DNA of 8,642 nt from Prevotella sp. UBA4376 (GCA_002391185.1 DGRY01000095.1:1-8642), one strand, 5' to 3'; positions 1 to 8,231 are shown, numbered from the stretch's first letter. A program made the numbers and translations. The notes: generated by a model not told the origin, from the letters alone.

Positions 1-33
1 TTTCATTTATCATTTAGCGTAAAGCGCGCATAG

Positions 34-123
34 AGATGTTTTCTCGGTTCTTCTTCATAATTATTCAAGCAAGAAACTCAAGCTGTTAATTCTCCTTCCC
101 TTTTGGGGAGGTTGGGAGAGGCT
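34..123 (+). repeat. Left copy of ~90-bp dispersed-type element, inverted relative to the right copy
   Basis: Positions 34-87 match the reverse complement of 8583-8636 at 53 of 54 bases; the one difference is at position 50. The similarity continues less exactly to position 123, opposite 8544, through a GC-rich part that varies between the copies. That part forms a hairpin: arm 94-100, TTTT loop 101-104, arm 105-111, seven pairs including one G-T. A pyrimidine-rich run ending in TTTTT follows on the plus strand (122-130), so it could act as a weak terminator for a plus-strand transcript arriving from the left. GC-rich hairpins of this kind inside intergenic repeats are common in Bacteroidota genomes, which is recalled knowledge. 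No ORF, transposase or clear target-site duplication accompanies it. Confidence 0.85.
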
Positions 124-210
124 TCTTTTTAATAGTCTTTATTTTCTTTTATATTAAGAGAATAATACAGAGTATTTTCACTTGCTTGCGAAGATAGAAA
201 CCATTACTAA

Positions 211-225
211 TTGCACGTAGTGCAA
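211..225 (-). terminator. Small perfect hairpin downstream of the last gene (weak terminator candidate)
   Basis: TTGCAC (211-216) and GTGCAA (220-225) pair perfectly around a GTA loop, 22 bp beyond the stop codon of the haem lipoprotein gene. No T-run follows on the minus strand, so this is a poor intrinsic terminator by sequence. A second short hairpin (AATAC 164-168 with GTATT 172-176) lies further downstream. Apart from these and the repeats, positions 1-246 hold no gene that I can see. Confidence 0.25.
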
Positions 226-235
226 CTAATTCAAA

Positions 236-263
236 ATTCCACATTCCTAATTCCTAATTCCAA
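236..263. repeat. Four tandem 7-bp units (ATTCCNN) over the stop codon of the last gene
   Basis: Consecutive heptamers ATTCCAC, ATTCCTA, ATTCCTA and ATTCCAA run without gaps from 236 to 263. The stop codon of the minus-strand lipoprotein gene (247-249) is inside the second unit, and the last few residues (GIRN) are encoded by the array. Because the unit is 7 bp, a gain or loss of one unit would shift the frame and alter the C-terminal tail. Confidence 0.75.
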
Positions 264-1716
264 TTTCTCTTCTCTTATCCCCCTCTATAGCCTGTCCCAA
301 TTCACGAGGATTGGCTTTTATTGGCGCAGCAACGAAATCAGGAGTATTATACGAATACATCAACATGCGATAGTATTCACGAGGATTGCGCTGAGGCAAC
401 AAGAAAGGCTTTGACACCTTTCCATGAGCATCTACATGAGAAAAGTACACTTTTGTATATAATCCATCATCACGACGACTGGTGAACAAGAACCAACGGC
501 TGTTGGTACTCCAGTTATGAAAACTTTCACAACGCTTACTATTTGCCTCGGTAATAGCACGAGTTTCCATAGTCTTTAAATCCAGCATCCACAAATCTGC
601 TTCAGGATGCCATATTGAGAAATACCCGTAATCAATTTGAGTGTACATCAAATACTTACCATCGTATGAAAGGCGAGGCCATGTAACACTCTTTCCTGTT
701 TGATCAGCATTGATAAGTGTATCAACCTTCTGTCCTAAGCGCCCAGTCTTCTCATCAAAAGAAACACGGCACAAGCTATATTTTTCTTTATTATAATTAT
801 CAGGAAAAACCTGACGCTTAGCTGTAGTGAAATAAAGCCACTTCCCATCTGGTGAAAAAGCTGGTGTGTTCTCTGCCCAATATTTCTTCATTATCAAAGT
901 GTCACGCAGAATAGTGTGATTCTTTGTATCATATACAAACACATCAGAACCTGTATCAAACACCTCTATTCTCTTATTCAACTTACTATGAAACATCTGT
1001 GATGTCTTATTGGTTGAGAATGCACAATATCGTCCTCCTGGATGCCAATATGGATAAACCATTGAACCGCCCAACTCTTCATTCTTGGCTTGCAAGAGTT
1101 CTATTTTCCCGTTAGTAGAGATACCTGTAGCACCATGTTCGCCACGCACATGGAACACATATTGTCTGTTACTTGTCTTATTAGCTGTATGACAATTAAT
1201 ACACTGTCTTGATGTACGTGAGTTAACAAGCAACTCGGTTTCATCAAAGTTACTTAAATCACGCTGATAAAGTCCCATACTACTATATAGCTCATAGCTT
1301 GGAGCAATACGTCGATAGGTCAAGCCCCATTCACCAAGTTCATCATTGCTCACATCAATGGTAAAATCTCGGAAGCCAGTCCATTCGCCATCTTTCTCAG
1401 CACATACACGAACAATAAGTTTACCACCCTTGTTCTGTTTCAACAAAGCATGCCATGACTTAATATCAAAATCAGCATATTCACCATTAACATGAAGTGC
1501 CCCACCCTTTGAACCTGTTACAACAACATCCACTGTTGTATATGCCTCATTTGCCATTGCAAAATCAAGCGGAGCAATATCAACAGGCACGGTCACTCCC
1601 ACATAATCAGGAAATATCTTTGGCTGCAGTTTTTCATATTTCACATTATTGGGTTGTGAAGTACAAGCTGCAAACAAACAACAAAGTAAAATCAGGTAAT
1701 ATATTTTTAATTTCAT
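247..1716 (-). CDS. Lipoprotein with CXXCH haem-attachment motif and PD40/TolB-like beta-propeller
   Basis: The 489-residue product starts with a lipoprotein signal (residues 1-17, lipobox LFAAC, lipidated Cys18), so it should be anchored in a membrane, periplasmic or surface-facing. Residues about 40-125 look like a beta-sandwich domain. CINCH at 172-176 (bases 1189-1203) is a c-type haem-attachment motif, in the setting QCINCH followed by FHVRG (188-192), YPYWHP (221-226) and STNKT (234-238), which I recall as conserved in a Bacteroidota family often labelled cytochrome c biosynthesis or TolB-like. Propeller blades are visible at PAFSPDGKWLYFTTA (285-299), WPRLSYDGKYLMYTQ (346-360) and HNWSTNSRWFLFTS (400-413). 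The upstream membrane-protein gene is 12 bp away, so the two are surely co-transcribed. Covalent haem binding would need a cytochrome c maturation system, not in the window. The second haem ligand is not evident. The partner and reaction are unknown. The start is the only one that gives an intact signal peptide. Confidence 0.88.
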   Translation of the reverse strand: MKLKIYYLILLCCLFAACTSQPNNVKYEKLQPKIFPDYVGVTVPVDIAPLDFAMANEAYTTVDVVVTGSKGGALHVNGEYADFDIKSWHALLKQNKGGKLIVRVCAEKDGEWTGFRDFTIDVSNDELGEWGLTYRRIAPSYELYSSMGLYQRDLSNFDETELLVNSRTSRQCINCHTANKTSNRQYVFHVRGEHGATGISTNGKIELLQAKNEELGGSMVYPYWHPGGRYCAFSTNKTSQMFHSKLNKRIEVFDTGSDVFVYDTKNHTILRDTLIMKKYWAENTPAFSPDGKWLYFTTAKRQVFPDNYNKEKYSLCRVSFDEKTGRLGQKVDTLINADQTGKSVTWPRLSYDGKYLMYTQIDYGYFSIWHPEADLWMLDLKTMETRAITEANSKRCESFHNWSTNSRWFLFTSRRDDGLYTKVYFSHVDAHGKVSKPFLLPQRNPREYYRMLMYSYNTPDFVAAPIKANPRELGQAIEGDKRREIGIRN

Positions 1717-1728
1717 GTATCCTAAGTT

Positions 1729-2976
1729 TTAAAAGAAAAAGTGATCAGTAGTTTTGTTATGGATATCCATCAACACACGGAAATATGGCACATTCTTCAA
1801 ACGATGTGGATGAAGAGCCAGCTCTTTCATTTCCTGCACCCTACTACGATAAAATAATGTATGTTCAAGGATTGAAATATATTTCAAAGCTACATCATAC
1901 TGCCCTGTAATCAGATTTGTCAACACTAAACGATAAAGTGCTCGTCCACTCTTATTACAATTTCGTGCAGCTTCCATTGCCTCAAAAGCTGCTCGCTGCG
2001 ATATATTTATCATACCAATTTGCAAAGTCACCTCACTCTGTAGAAATGCTGTAACTTGATTTTTCATTGATTGTTTTTCAAAAGAAAGCGAAGAACTAAG
2101 CTCTGCATTGTCTATCTCCTGCAATTTAAACTTTGCCAACATAACAGCATTCTGAATAGCAAGCGAGTTATAAGCATTTTTTTCACAATGTGTAAGCACT
2201 TTTTGCCATTGCCCCGAACGCACATACATATCACATTCCATTTCTTCATAACTGCCCACCATATATGCCTCTGTGGTGTAATCAACTCCAAGAACAAGTT
2301 TCTTCAGAGAATAAGGAGCTATCCATGAGCTACCAACTATGCAGAAACTCAACCACACCAACAAACCTAATACAGACGAAAATACAGTCAATTTACTACT
2401 ATCACTCCAATAATAACGAAGTAGGTAGATTGGCAATAAAACTACTATCGAACCAACAATCCAATAGCCTAATGGTAAAATTACAACAGATACCTTCAAA
2501 GCTGATTTTGGCTTCGATGGCAGAATATTCATCAATGCCAACACCAATATAACAGCAACCACAAGCGTCATCATCACATCAACCCTACAGGCTAAATACC
2601 AAAGAATGAGCGATGGGACAAAACTTAAAAGAAAAAGCATCCATTGATATAATCTGCCTTTGTGCGCTATTTTCTCCTTAGGGAAAAGGTTCCATGTGAG
2701 TAATTGAGCACCAACTAACAAAACAACATACCAAACAGCACCATATACGGGATTGATAAAGAACTGAACTATAAATTCACTTAAATATTGAGCAAAACCT
2801 CCTGGCACCAAAAGCCGTTCCATGAAATACTCACCATTCCACAAAAACAGCTGCGACTGCTCCCTTGCCAACATCAAGAAGGGCAAACGCATCTGCCAAA
2901 TAAAAAACACAGCAACAGCAAATAATACCGTTAAGGTTTGCTGCCCATACCTGTCAATCAAATTGTTATTCTTCAT
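1729..2976 (-). CDS. DUF6057-like polytopic membrane protein with helical C-terminal domain
   Basis: The 415-residue product has about six hydrophobic segments: roughly 15-36, 78-96, 111-129, 133-152, 161-187 and 197-216. A soluble, helix-rich half follows from about 230. Between the first two segments lies a conserved-looking loop, FLWNGEYF (44-51) and LVPGGFAQYLSEF (56-68). The C-terminal half contains QRAAFEAMEAARN (327-339), SGRALYRLVLTNLITGQYDV (343-362) and LEHTLFYR (370-377), a TPR-like pattern. These features match my memory of DUF6057, an uncharacterised Bacteroidota membrane family; the name is from recall, not a search. My recollection is that relatives run on beyond the point where this protein stops (DHFFF), so it may be a short version. 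The stop at 1729-1731 is 12 bp before the lipoprotein start. Function unknown; inner-membrane location is inferred from the segments and lack of a cleavable signal. Confidence 0.85.
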   Translation of the reverse strand: MKNNNLIDRYGQQTLTVLFAVAVFFIWQMRLPFLMLAREQSQLFLWNGEYFMERLLVPGGFAQYLSEFIVQFFINPVYGAVWYVVLLVGAQLLTWNLFPKEKIAHKGRLYQWMLFLLSFVPSLILWYLACRVDVMMTLVVAVILVLALMNILPSKPKSALKVSVVILPLGYWIVGSIVVLLPIYLLRYYWSDSSKLTVFSSVLGLLVWLSFCIVGSSWIAPYSLKKLVLGVDYTTEAYMVGSYEEMECDMYVRSGQWQKVLTHCEKNAYNSLAIQNAVMLAKFKLQEIDNAELSSSLSFEKQSMKNQVTAFLQSEVTLQIGMINISQRAAFEAMEAARNCNKSGRALYRLVLTNLITGQYDVALKYISILEHTLFYRSRVQEMKELALHPHRLKNVPYFRVLMDIHNKTTDHFFF

Positions 2977-3030
2977 TTAAGCCACTTTTATTTGCCGAAA
3001 GAGACATTGTCCCAATTCGCAATTACACAT

Positions 3031-3080
3031 CAGAGAAAAAGAAGAAAGGCACTGTGCTTTCTTAAAACACAGCACCTTTC
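3031..3080 (-). terminator. Strong intercistronic terminator-like hairpin after the SusD gene
   Basis: Arms 3068-3080 and 3044-3056 pair over 13 positions (two G-T wobbles) around an 11-nt loop. On the minus strand the stem is followed by TTCTTTTTCTC (3033-3043), which has the layout of an intrinsic terminator. It lies 72 bp past the SusD stop codon and 55 bp before the next start codon. No TAnnTTTG promoter element is visible between it and the membrane-protein gene, so it more likely lowers read-through or protects the upstream mRNA end than ends the operon completely. Confidence 0.7.
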
Positions 3081-3113
3081 AACGTTAATTATCTATTACA
3101 CTAATAATATAAA

Positions 3114-3127
3114 CGGAAAGGATTCCG
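3114..3127 (-). other. Short hairpin just after the SusD stop codon
   Basis: CGGAA (3114-3118) and TTCCG (3123-3127) form a 5-bp stem with a 4-nt loop, followed on the minus strand by an AT-rich TTTATATTATT run. It sits 24 bp past the SusD stop and upstream of the larger hairpin at 3044-3080. Alone it is too short to be called a terminator with confidence. The rest of the 175-bp gap (2977-3151) shows no gene. Confidence 0.35.
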
Positions 3128-3151
3128 ATTTATTTCATATTCTGGTTCAAA

Positions 3152-4987
3152 CTATTCCCAACCTGTATTCTGAACTATGTTAGGATTGTTTTCTGTAACA
3201 AGTCGTGGATAAGGGAACAAACGACATTTTTCAGACCATCCAACTTCAAAACCCGCATCTTTAGCTTCATGAGTATGAATGATATAGAAACGACTATTTG
3301 CCTCTGAACCATGCTCCCAAACAGGCTGTTCACCAGATTTTACAGGACGGAATAACTTATCAAAAAGATGAGGAACAGCAGAACCAGCAGCCTTTAGATG
3401 TTCAATGGCAGCAACTACTTCTGGAAGGTTCTTAGTTACAGGATCTTCGTTCCAACGCATAATATCTTGATAACGGCAACCCTCAAACCAAAGTTCGAAA
3501 GACTTCTCTTTAATAAGAGTACTCATATCAGCAACTGTAGCATGAGTCTTAGAACCTGCACGAGTCTGTATTTCCTGAATAATTGGAAGCGCCTTTTCTG
3601 GCTCGTTAGTACGAATACAACACTCTGCATAATTCAACAAGACTTCAGCATAACGCATTACGATAACGTTATTGAGACGTCCATTATCACCATGCTGACC
3701 ACCATCATTGCAATCACTTGCACGCATGATCATCTTGAATGGAAGATAGAAAGACTGACCATAAAGACCTTGAACAGGATCAGAGATACCTATCTGCTTT
3801 GATGCTTTTTTTGCTTCAAGAGACATATTGTTAAGTTCTTCATTTTGGTACTCCATACCGGCAATTCCTGATGTCGCATAAATAGCATCATCAATATGCA
3901 TTATAGAAGCCTTGAAACGATCAGACTTGTAGTCAACATCTTCGCCACCGTTGTCATTAATAGCAAAAGCCTTACCATACCATTCTGGAATACCGATAGA
4001 CCCCCAACCATCAATGCCACAATACTTCTTATTTGGATTCTCTTTAAAGTTACCAGCACGCCAGTTGAAGCAGTTTGCCTCCATCCATGTTGAATGAATA
4101 CCTACACCACCCCACCAATCAGTAGACTTATTGTATTTAAAGTTAACTTCAAATATTTTTTCAGGAGAGCCATCACCCTCTACATGGAATAGATTTGCGA
4201 ACTGATCACCAGGAACAAGTTCATACTTACCTGATTCAATAACCCTGAATAAAGCAGTCTTAGCTTTATCAAACTGACCAGCAAACATATAAGCCTTACC
4301 AGCCAAAGCATTAGCAAAGCCCTTGGTTACACGATAGGCCCCCTCCTTATCGTTTTTACTTTTACGTTCTGTCAGATCATTCAAAGCAGTTTCACACTCC
4401 TTTGCAACCCACTCGAAATATTGTTTCTGAGTCATTTCACTATTAGTAGGCTGAGCAGCTCTATCAATCACATGATCAATAAATGGTGGTTGTCCCCAAT
4501 AACATGCTAAAAGGAAGAAATTATAAGCACGAAGAACTCTTGCCTCTGCTACAGCCTGCTTTTGGAAAGGAGTTGAAGGATTTGGGTAATTATCCAACAA
4601 AAGATTACATCTATAAATAGAGAAATAAAGGAACTTATAATGGAAATCTATTGCTTCTGGAGTATGCTTATAGCGGAACTCATCTACAGAACCACCAAAT
4701 TCATGGTCACCATAGTTACCACCACCATAATTTACATCATCACCAGGATGGTTTGCCAAAACTTTTGCTGGTGTATAGATACCAGGACCTTCACCATTAC
4801 CGCGACTCTCAGTATATAGTGCAAAGCCTTCATAAGCAGAAGTCAAAGCCTGCTCACAGTCTTCGTCATTCTCATAGAATGTAGAAACTGTAACGGTAGC
4901 CTTCTGCGGAATATCAAGTTGACTTTCACAAGAAGTAAATGTTACGCCCGCAGCAAGTGCAAGCATTGGATAATATATTTTTTTCAT
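3152..4987 (-). CDS. SusD/RagB family nutrient-binding outer-membrane lipoprotein
   Basis: The 611-residue product is the surface lipoprotein that forms the lid of a SusC transporter and helps bind its ligand. It has a lipoprotein signal with lipobox FTSC (lipidated Cys20). The SusD-like N-terminal region includes the helical stretch AEARVLRAYNFFLLACYWGQ (147-166, typical of the family) and TPR-like helices with AGKAYMFAGQFDKAKTAL (229-246). The C-terminal SusD region carries VMRYAEVLLNYAE (443-455), EKSFELWFEGCRYQDIMRWN (494-513) and the family-typical ending FPYPRLVTENNPNIVQNTGW (591-610). Residues 84-100, rich in Gly and Asn, and the Trp-rich part around 290-310 (WWGG, STWMEANCFNW) may be ligand-contacting loops; that is inference. 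The gene begins 17 bp after the SusC stop, which indicates co-transcription and probably coupled translation. The substrate cannot be predicted, as no enzyme gene is linked. Confidence 0.97.
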   Translation of the reverse strand: MKKIYYPMLALAAGVTFTSCESQLDIPQKATVTVSTFYENDEDCEQALTSAYEGFALYTESRGNGEGPGIYTPAKVLANHPGDDVNYGGGNYGDHEFGGSVDEFRYKHTPEAIDFHYKFLYFSIYRCNLLLDNYPNPSTPFQKQAVAEARVLRAYNFFLLACYWGQPPFIDHVIDRAAQPTNSEMTQKQYFEWVAKECETALNDLTERKSKNDKEGAYRVTKGFANALAGKAYMFAGQFDKAKTALFRVIESGKYELVPGDQFANLFHVEGDGSPEKIFEVNFKYNKSTDWWGGVGIHSTWMEANCFNWRAGNFKENPNKKYCGIDGWGSIGIPEWYGKAFAINDNGGEDVDYKSDRFKASIMHIDDAIYATSGIAGMEYQNEELNNMSLEAKKASKQIGISDPVQGLYGQSFYLPFKMIMRASDCNDGGQHGDNGRLNNVIVMRYAEVLLNYAECCIRTNEPEKALPIIQEIQTRAGSKTHATVADMSTLIKEKSFELWFEGCRYQDIMRWNEDPVTKNLPEVVAAIEHLKAAGSAVPHLFDKLFRPVKSGEQPVWEHGSEANSRFYIIHTHEAKDAGFEVGWSEKCRLFPYPRLVTENNPNIVQNTGWE

Positions 4988-5004
4988 TGTTATCTTTTTA
5001 TGTA

Positions 5005-8000
5005 TTAGAAAGCGACATTAACACCAAAGACAATCTTCTTAGATGTAGGATAGTTACCATTATCAAAACCACGAGAAGCACCACTGTTAAGAGAAGATGT
5101 TTCTGGGTCTGCACCAGGATAGCTTGTGATTGTGAAGAAATCATCAAGAGAAACAGAGAAACGAAGTTGGTTAACCAGGAACTTTCTTGTTAATTTAGAA
5201 GGTATAGTATAACCAAGCTGAATCTGCTTGAACTTAAAGTATGAACCATTGAAAATAGCTGCATCTGAACTGAAGAATGTCCAGTCATTAGCAACAGACT
5301 TCATATTAGGATACTTAGAATTATCGCCTGGCTGCTTCCAAGAATCTTTCCAGTAGGTATTTATACCATTGATACGTGGACGGTCAGCTGATACCATCAA
5401 GTTATAAATCTTATTACCAGCAGCACCTGTACCAAATACCGTTAAGTCAAATCCTTTATACTCAAGGTTAAGAGTGATACCGTATGTAAACTTAGGAATA
5501 GCAGCACCAAGATCCATCTTGTCATCATCAGTTGGAGCCTCTGTTATATTACCATTGATATCATAATACTGTGCTTTACCAGTTTCTGTATTTACACCAG
5601 CATATTTCCAACCACGGAAGTACCAAATGGTATGACCTGCCTCAAAAGTAGGAGCAAGTTTATTGTTGAAACCATCAATACCCTTTACATCATAACGAGC
5701 AAGGAGTGAGTTTACCTTCTTAACTTCGTTCTTAAGAGTTGAAATGTTAGTATTCACACTATATTTCAAATCACCGATATGATCACGCCATCCAAGTTCT
5801 AAGTCAATACCTGTATTAAGCACCTCACCAGAGTTTACTGTTACTTTATCAAAACCAACTTCAGGAAGTGGAGGAGCATCAACTAAAAGATCTTTCGTTA
5901 GTTTACGATACCAGTCGAAGCTAAGAGTCAAACGATCATTGAAGAAACGAGCATCAAAACCTAAGTCAACCTGTTCTGATGTTTCCCATGTCAAATCAGG
6001 ATTAGCTAAAGCACTAGGAGCCGCACCTGTTGAAGGCTGATCACCAAAGAAATAGTATCCACCAATAGATATTGTTGGTTTATACTTATAACCTGACAAG
6101 ACATTAACATTACCGTTACGTCCCCAAGAAGCACGTATCTTGAGGAAAGATACAGTCTCGCTATTTATAGCATCCTTGAAGAACTTTTCATTACTGATAG
6201 CCCAACCTGCAGATAAAGATGGGAAGGTACCCCAACGCTTGTCAGCCATCAACTTAGATGAATCAAACGCATCACGACGGATATTGAATTGGAAGAAATA
6301 ACGGCTGTCATATGAATAAGACAAACGACCGAAATATGATAGCTCAGTTGCATCACCTGGTAAATTATTTGCCTTCAAATGAGCAATACCATTATCATTC
6401 AAGCAATCTATATAACGGAAGCCTTCTGCTCCATGACGCTTTAAAATTTCACCAGACTTTCCTTCTGGATCAGCATCAGAAGGTTCAACAACAGCGTCAG
6501 AAGAACTAGCCTTTGTATTATCCCAGTGATTCTTGGTAAATGACATACCAACCATAGCACCAACACTATGCTTACCAAAATCCTTATTGAAATTGATGAA
6601 GTTTTCCCACTGATAGTACAGACTTGCATCTGTATTTGCAGAAATACTGTAAGAACTGCTGTTTGCCATTGAAGACAAATACCATGGTGTACTATAGTCA
6701 TGACCATTACCCTGAGAAATGCGATAACCCAAACGTGAAGTATAAGTCAACCAAGAAACAGGAGTGATATCAGCAGAAATAACACCACGAACATTTACGC
6801 CTTCGTTTATTGCATTAAGACGATCACGCATAGCAAGCGGATTACCTGTAGCATCTTCTTCTAATTTAGAAGTACCATACCATACTGGATGTTCATCAGT
6901 ATATTCAGGAGGAGTCATTACGAATCCATGCTTTGACCAATGAGTTCCATATGTCCAACGGCCACCCATATTCTTACCCATATCATCAACAGAATAAACA
7001 TAAGGAGCAGTAAGAGGATCTATGGAAACAACAGAGTTAAGGAATGACTGATAACCATTACCTACGGCTCTTCTCTTCCACTTTTCAACAGAAGTATTGC
7101 TTGAAACCTTCAACCACTTTGTGAAACGATAGTCTGCATTTACTTGACCTGTGAAACGCTTATAAGTATCCTTATCACCTCTCACGATACCATCATTATC
7201 TACCAAGCCAAGACTTGCAATAAAGTGTCCCTTTTCGTTACCACCTTCTACAGAAAGATTGTGCTGGAAACTCCAACTATTACCAAACACTTCGTCATAC
7301 CAGTCTGTATCTTGACCTTTGTAGTTAATAGAATTCAACAAGTCCTCATTGATATATCCAAGATAGCTCTGATAATCAATATAGTCTTTTGCATTAAACA
7401 GTTCAGCTTTCTTACCAAGAGACTGACTTGCCGCCTTGAAAGAATAAGTAACTCTTGCCTGTCCCTTTGAGCCATTCTTTGTAGTAATCAATACGACACC
7501 ATTACCAGCCTGAGCACCATAGATAGCAGCTGAAGCTGCATCTTTAAGAATCTCCATAGACTCGATCAAAGAAGGGTCAAGATACTGGATGTTATCAACT
7601 TTCAAACCATCAACTATCAACAATGGGCTAAGATTTCCTGAGTTAGAAGAATAACCACGTACACGAATTTCAGCTCCAGCACCTGGTGAACCACTATTAA
7701 TAATTTGCACACCACCTACTTTACCTTGAAGAGCAGCACCTGCATCTGTTGTAGAAAGATTTTTGATTTCATCACCCTTGAGTGATGCAACAGCACCAGT
7801 CAGGTCACTCTTCTTCTGAACACCATAACCAATGACAACAACATCATTCAATGTATTATTGTCTTCCTTCAAGGTTACCGTGATGTTGTTTCTCCCCTCT
7901 AAAGCTACAGTTTGTGTAACATAGCCTACATAAGAGACACGAATTGATGAGTTGGTCGAAGCTTGAATGCTAAATTTACCATCCAAATCAGTAACTGTAC

Positions 8001-8163
8001 CTGCTTGGGTACCAACTACACGTACCGTTGCTCCGATAATCGGTTCACCAGTAACATCTTTTACTAATCCCTTTATAATGCTCTGAGCCGATATTCCAAG
8101 TGGAACTAAACAGAACAGGAATAGTAATAATAACGGCTTTTTCATGGATTTTAAGTACTTCAT
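5005..8163 (-). CDS. SusC/RagA family TonB-dependent outer-membrane transporter
   Basis: From the ATG at 8161-8163 the product is 1052 residues, usual for the family. A signal peptide with a Leu-rich core ends at about ISA-Q (cut after residue 26). Residues 28-98 form the carboxypeptidase D regulatory-like extension (IKGLVKDVTGEPIIGATV, then SIRVSYVGYVTQTV). DVVVIGYG (107-114) is the presumed TonB-contact segment, followed by the plug with QKKSDLTGAVASL (116-128), LLIVDGLKVDNI (181-192) and SMEILKDAASAAIYGAQAGN (202-221) plus GVVLITTKNG (222-231). The rest is a 22-strand-type barrel ending in KKIVFGVNVAF with a terminal Phe, as expected for barrel assembly. It imports its ligand with TonB energy together with the SusD gene 17 bp downstream. 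Start choice: an in-frame ATG at 8143-8145 also gives an intact signal peptide, and a TTG at 8170-8172 only adds three residues. No purine-rich ribosome site decides between them. No frameshift or premature stop is seen. Confidence 0.97.
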   Translation of the reverse strand: MKYLKSMKKPLLLLFLFCLVPLGISAQSIIKGLVKDVTGEPIIGATVRVVGTQAGTVTDLDGKFSIQASTNSSIRVSYVGYVTQTVALEGRNNITVTLKEDNNTLNDVVVIGYGVQKKSDLTGAVASLKGDEIKNLSTTDAGAALQGKVGGVQIINSGSPGAGAEIRVRGYSSNSGNLSPLLIVDGLKVDNIQYLDPSLIESMEILKDAASAAIYGAQAGNGVVLITTKNGSKGQARVTYSFKAASQSLGKKAELFNAKDYIDYQSYLGYINEDLLNSINYKGQDTDWYDEVFGNSWSFQHNLSVEGGNEKGHFIASLGLVDNDGIVRGDKDTYKRFTGQVNADYRFTKWLKVSSNTSVEKWKRRAVGNGYQSFLNSVVSIDPLTAPYVYSVDDMGKNMGGRWTYGTHWSKHGFVMTPPEYTDEHPVWYGTSKLEEDATGNPLAMRDRLNAINEGVNVRGVISADITPVSWLTYTSRLGYRISQGNGHDYSTPWYLSSMANSSSYSISANTDASLYYQWENFINFNKDFGKHSVGAMVGMSFTKNHWDNTKASSSDAVVEPSDADPEGKSGEILKRHGAEGFRYIDCLNDNGIAHLKANNLPGDATELSYFGRLSYSYDSRYFFQFNIRRDAFDSSKLMADKRWGTFPSLSAGWAISNEKFFKDAINSETVSFLKIRASWGRNGNVNVLSGYKYKPTISIGGYYFFGDQPSTGAAPSALANPDLTWETSEQVDLGFDARFFNDRLTLSFDWYRKLTKDLLVDAPPLPEVGFDKVTVNSGEVLNTGIDLELGWRDHIGDLKYSVNTNISTLKNEVKKVNSLLARYDVKGIDGFNNKLAPTFEAGHTIWYFRGWKYAGVNTETGKAQYYDINGNITEAPTDDDKMDLGAAIPKFTYGITLNLEYKGFDLTVFGTGAAGNKIYNLMVSADRPRINGINTYWKDSWKQPGDNSKYPNMKSVANDWTFFSSDAAIFNGSYFKFKQIQLGYTIPSKLTRKFLVNQLRFSVSLDDFFTITSYPGADPETSSLNSGASRGFDNGNYPTSKKIVFGVNVAF

Positions 8164-8202
8164 ATAAGCCAATTTGGTTAAAAAAATATAGTATTAATGT
8201 AA

Positions 8203-8227
8203 ACATTGACATGGTATTACATTGACA
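8203..8227 (-). promoter_or_regulatory. Pair of 9-bp direct repeats in the SusC leader
   Basis: ACATTGACA occurs at 8203-8211 and again at 8219-8227 (TGTCAATGT twice on the coding strand), 16 bp from start to start. The pair lies between the candidate -7 element and the SusC start codon. An overlapping perfect 7-bp inverted repeat (AATGTAA 8196-8202, TTACATT 8217-8223) could fold in the mRNA. It may be a protein-binding site or a leader RNA structure; chance in AT-rich DNA is not excluded. Confidence 0.4.
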
Positions 8228-8231
8228 ATCG

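Noticed and set aside
236..263. CRISPR-like repeat array
   Set aside because: The units are 7 bp with no spacers, and no cas gene is present.
3398..3802. 134-codon plus-strand ORF antisense to the SusD gene
   Set aside because: It lies fully opposite strongly conserved SusD sequence and has no protein-family features of its own.
6441..6707. 88-codon minus-strand ORF inside the SusC gene
   Set aside because: It is an out-of-frame shadow of the SusC barrel region, hydrophobic but without conserved features.
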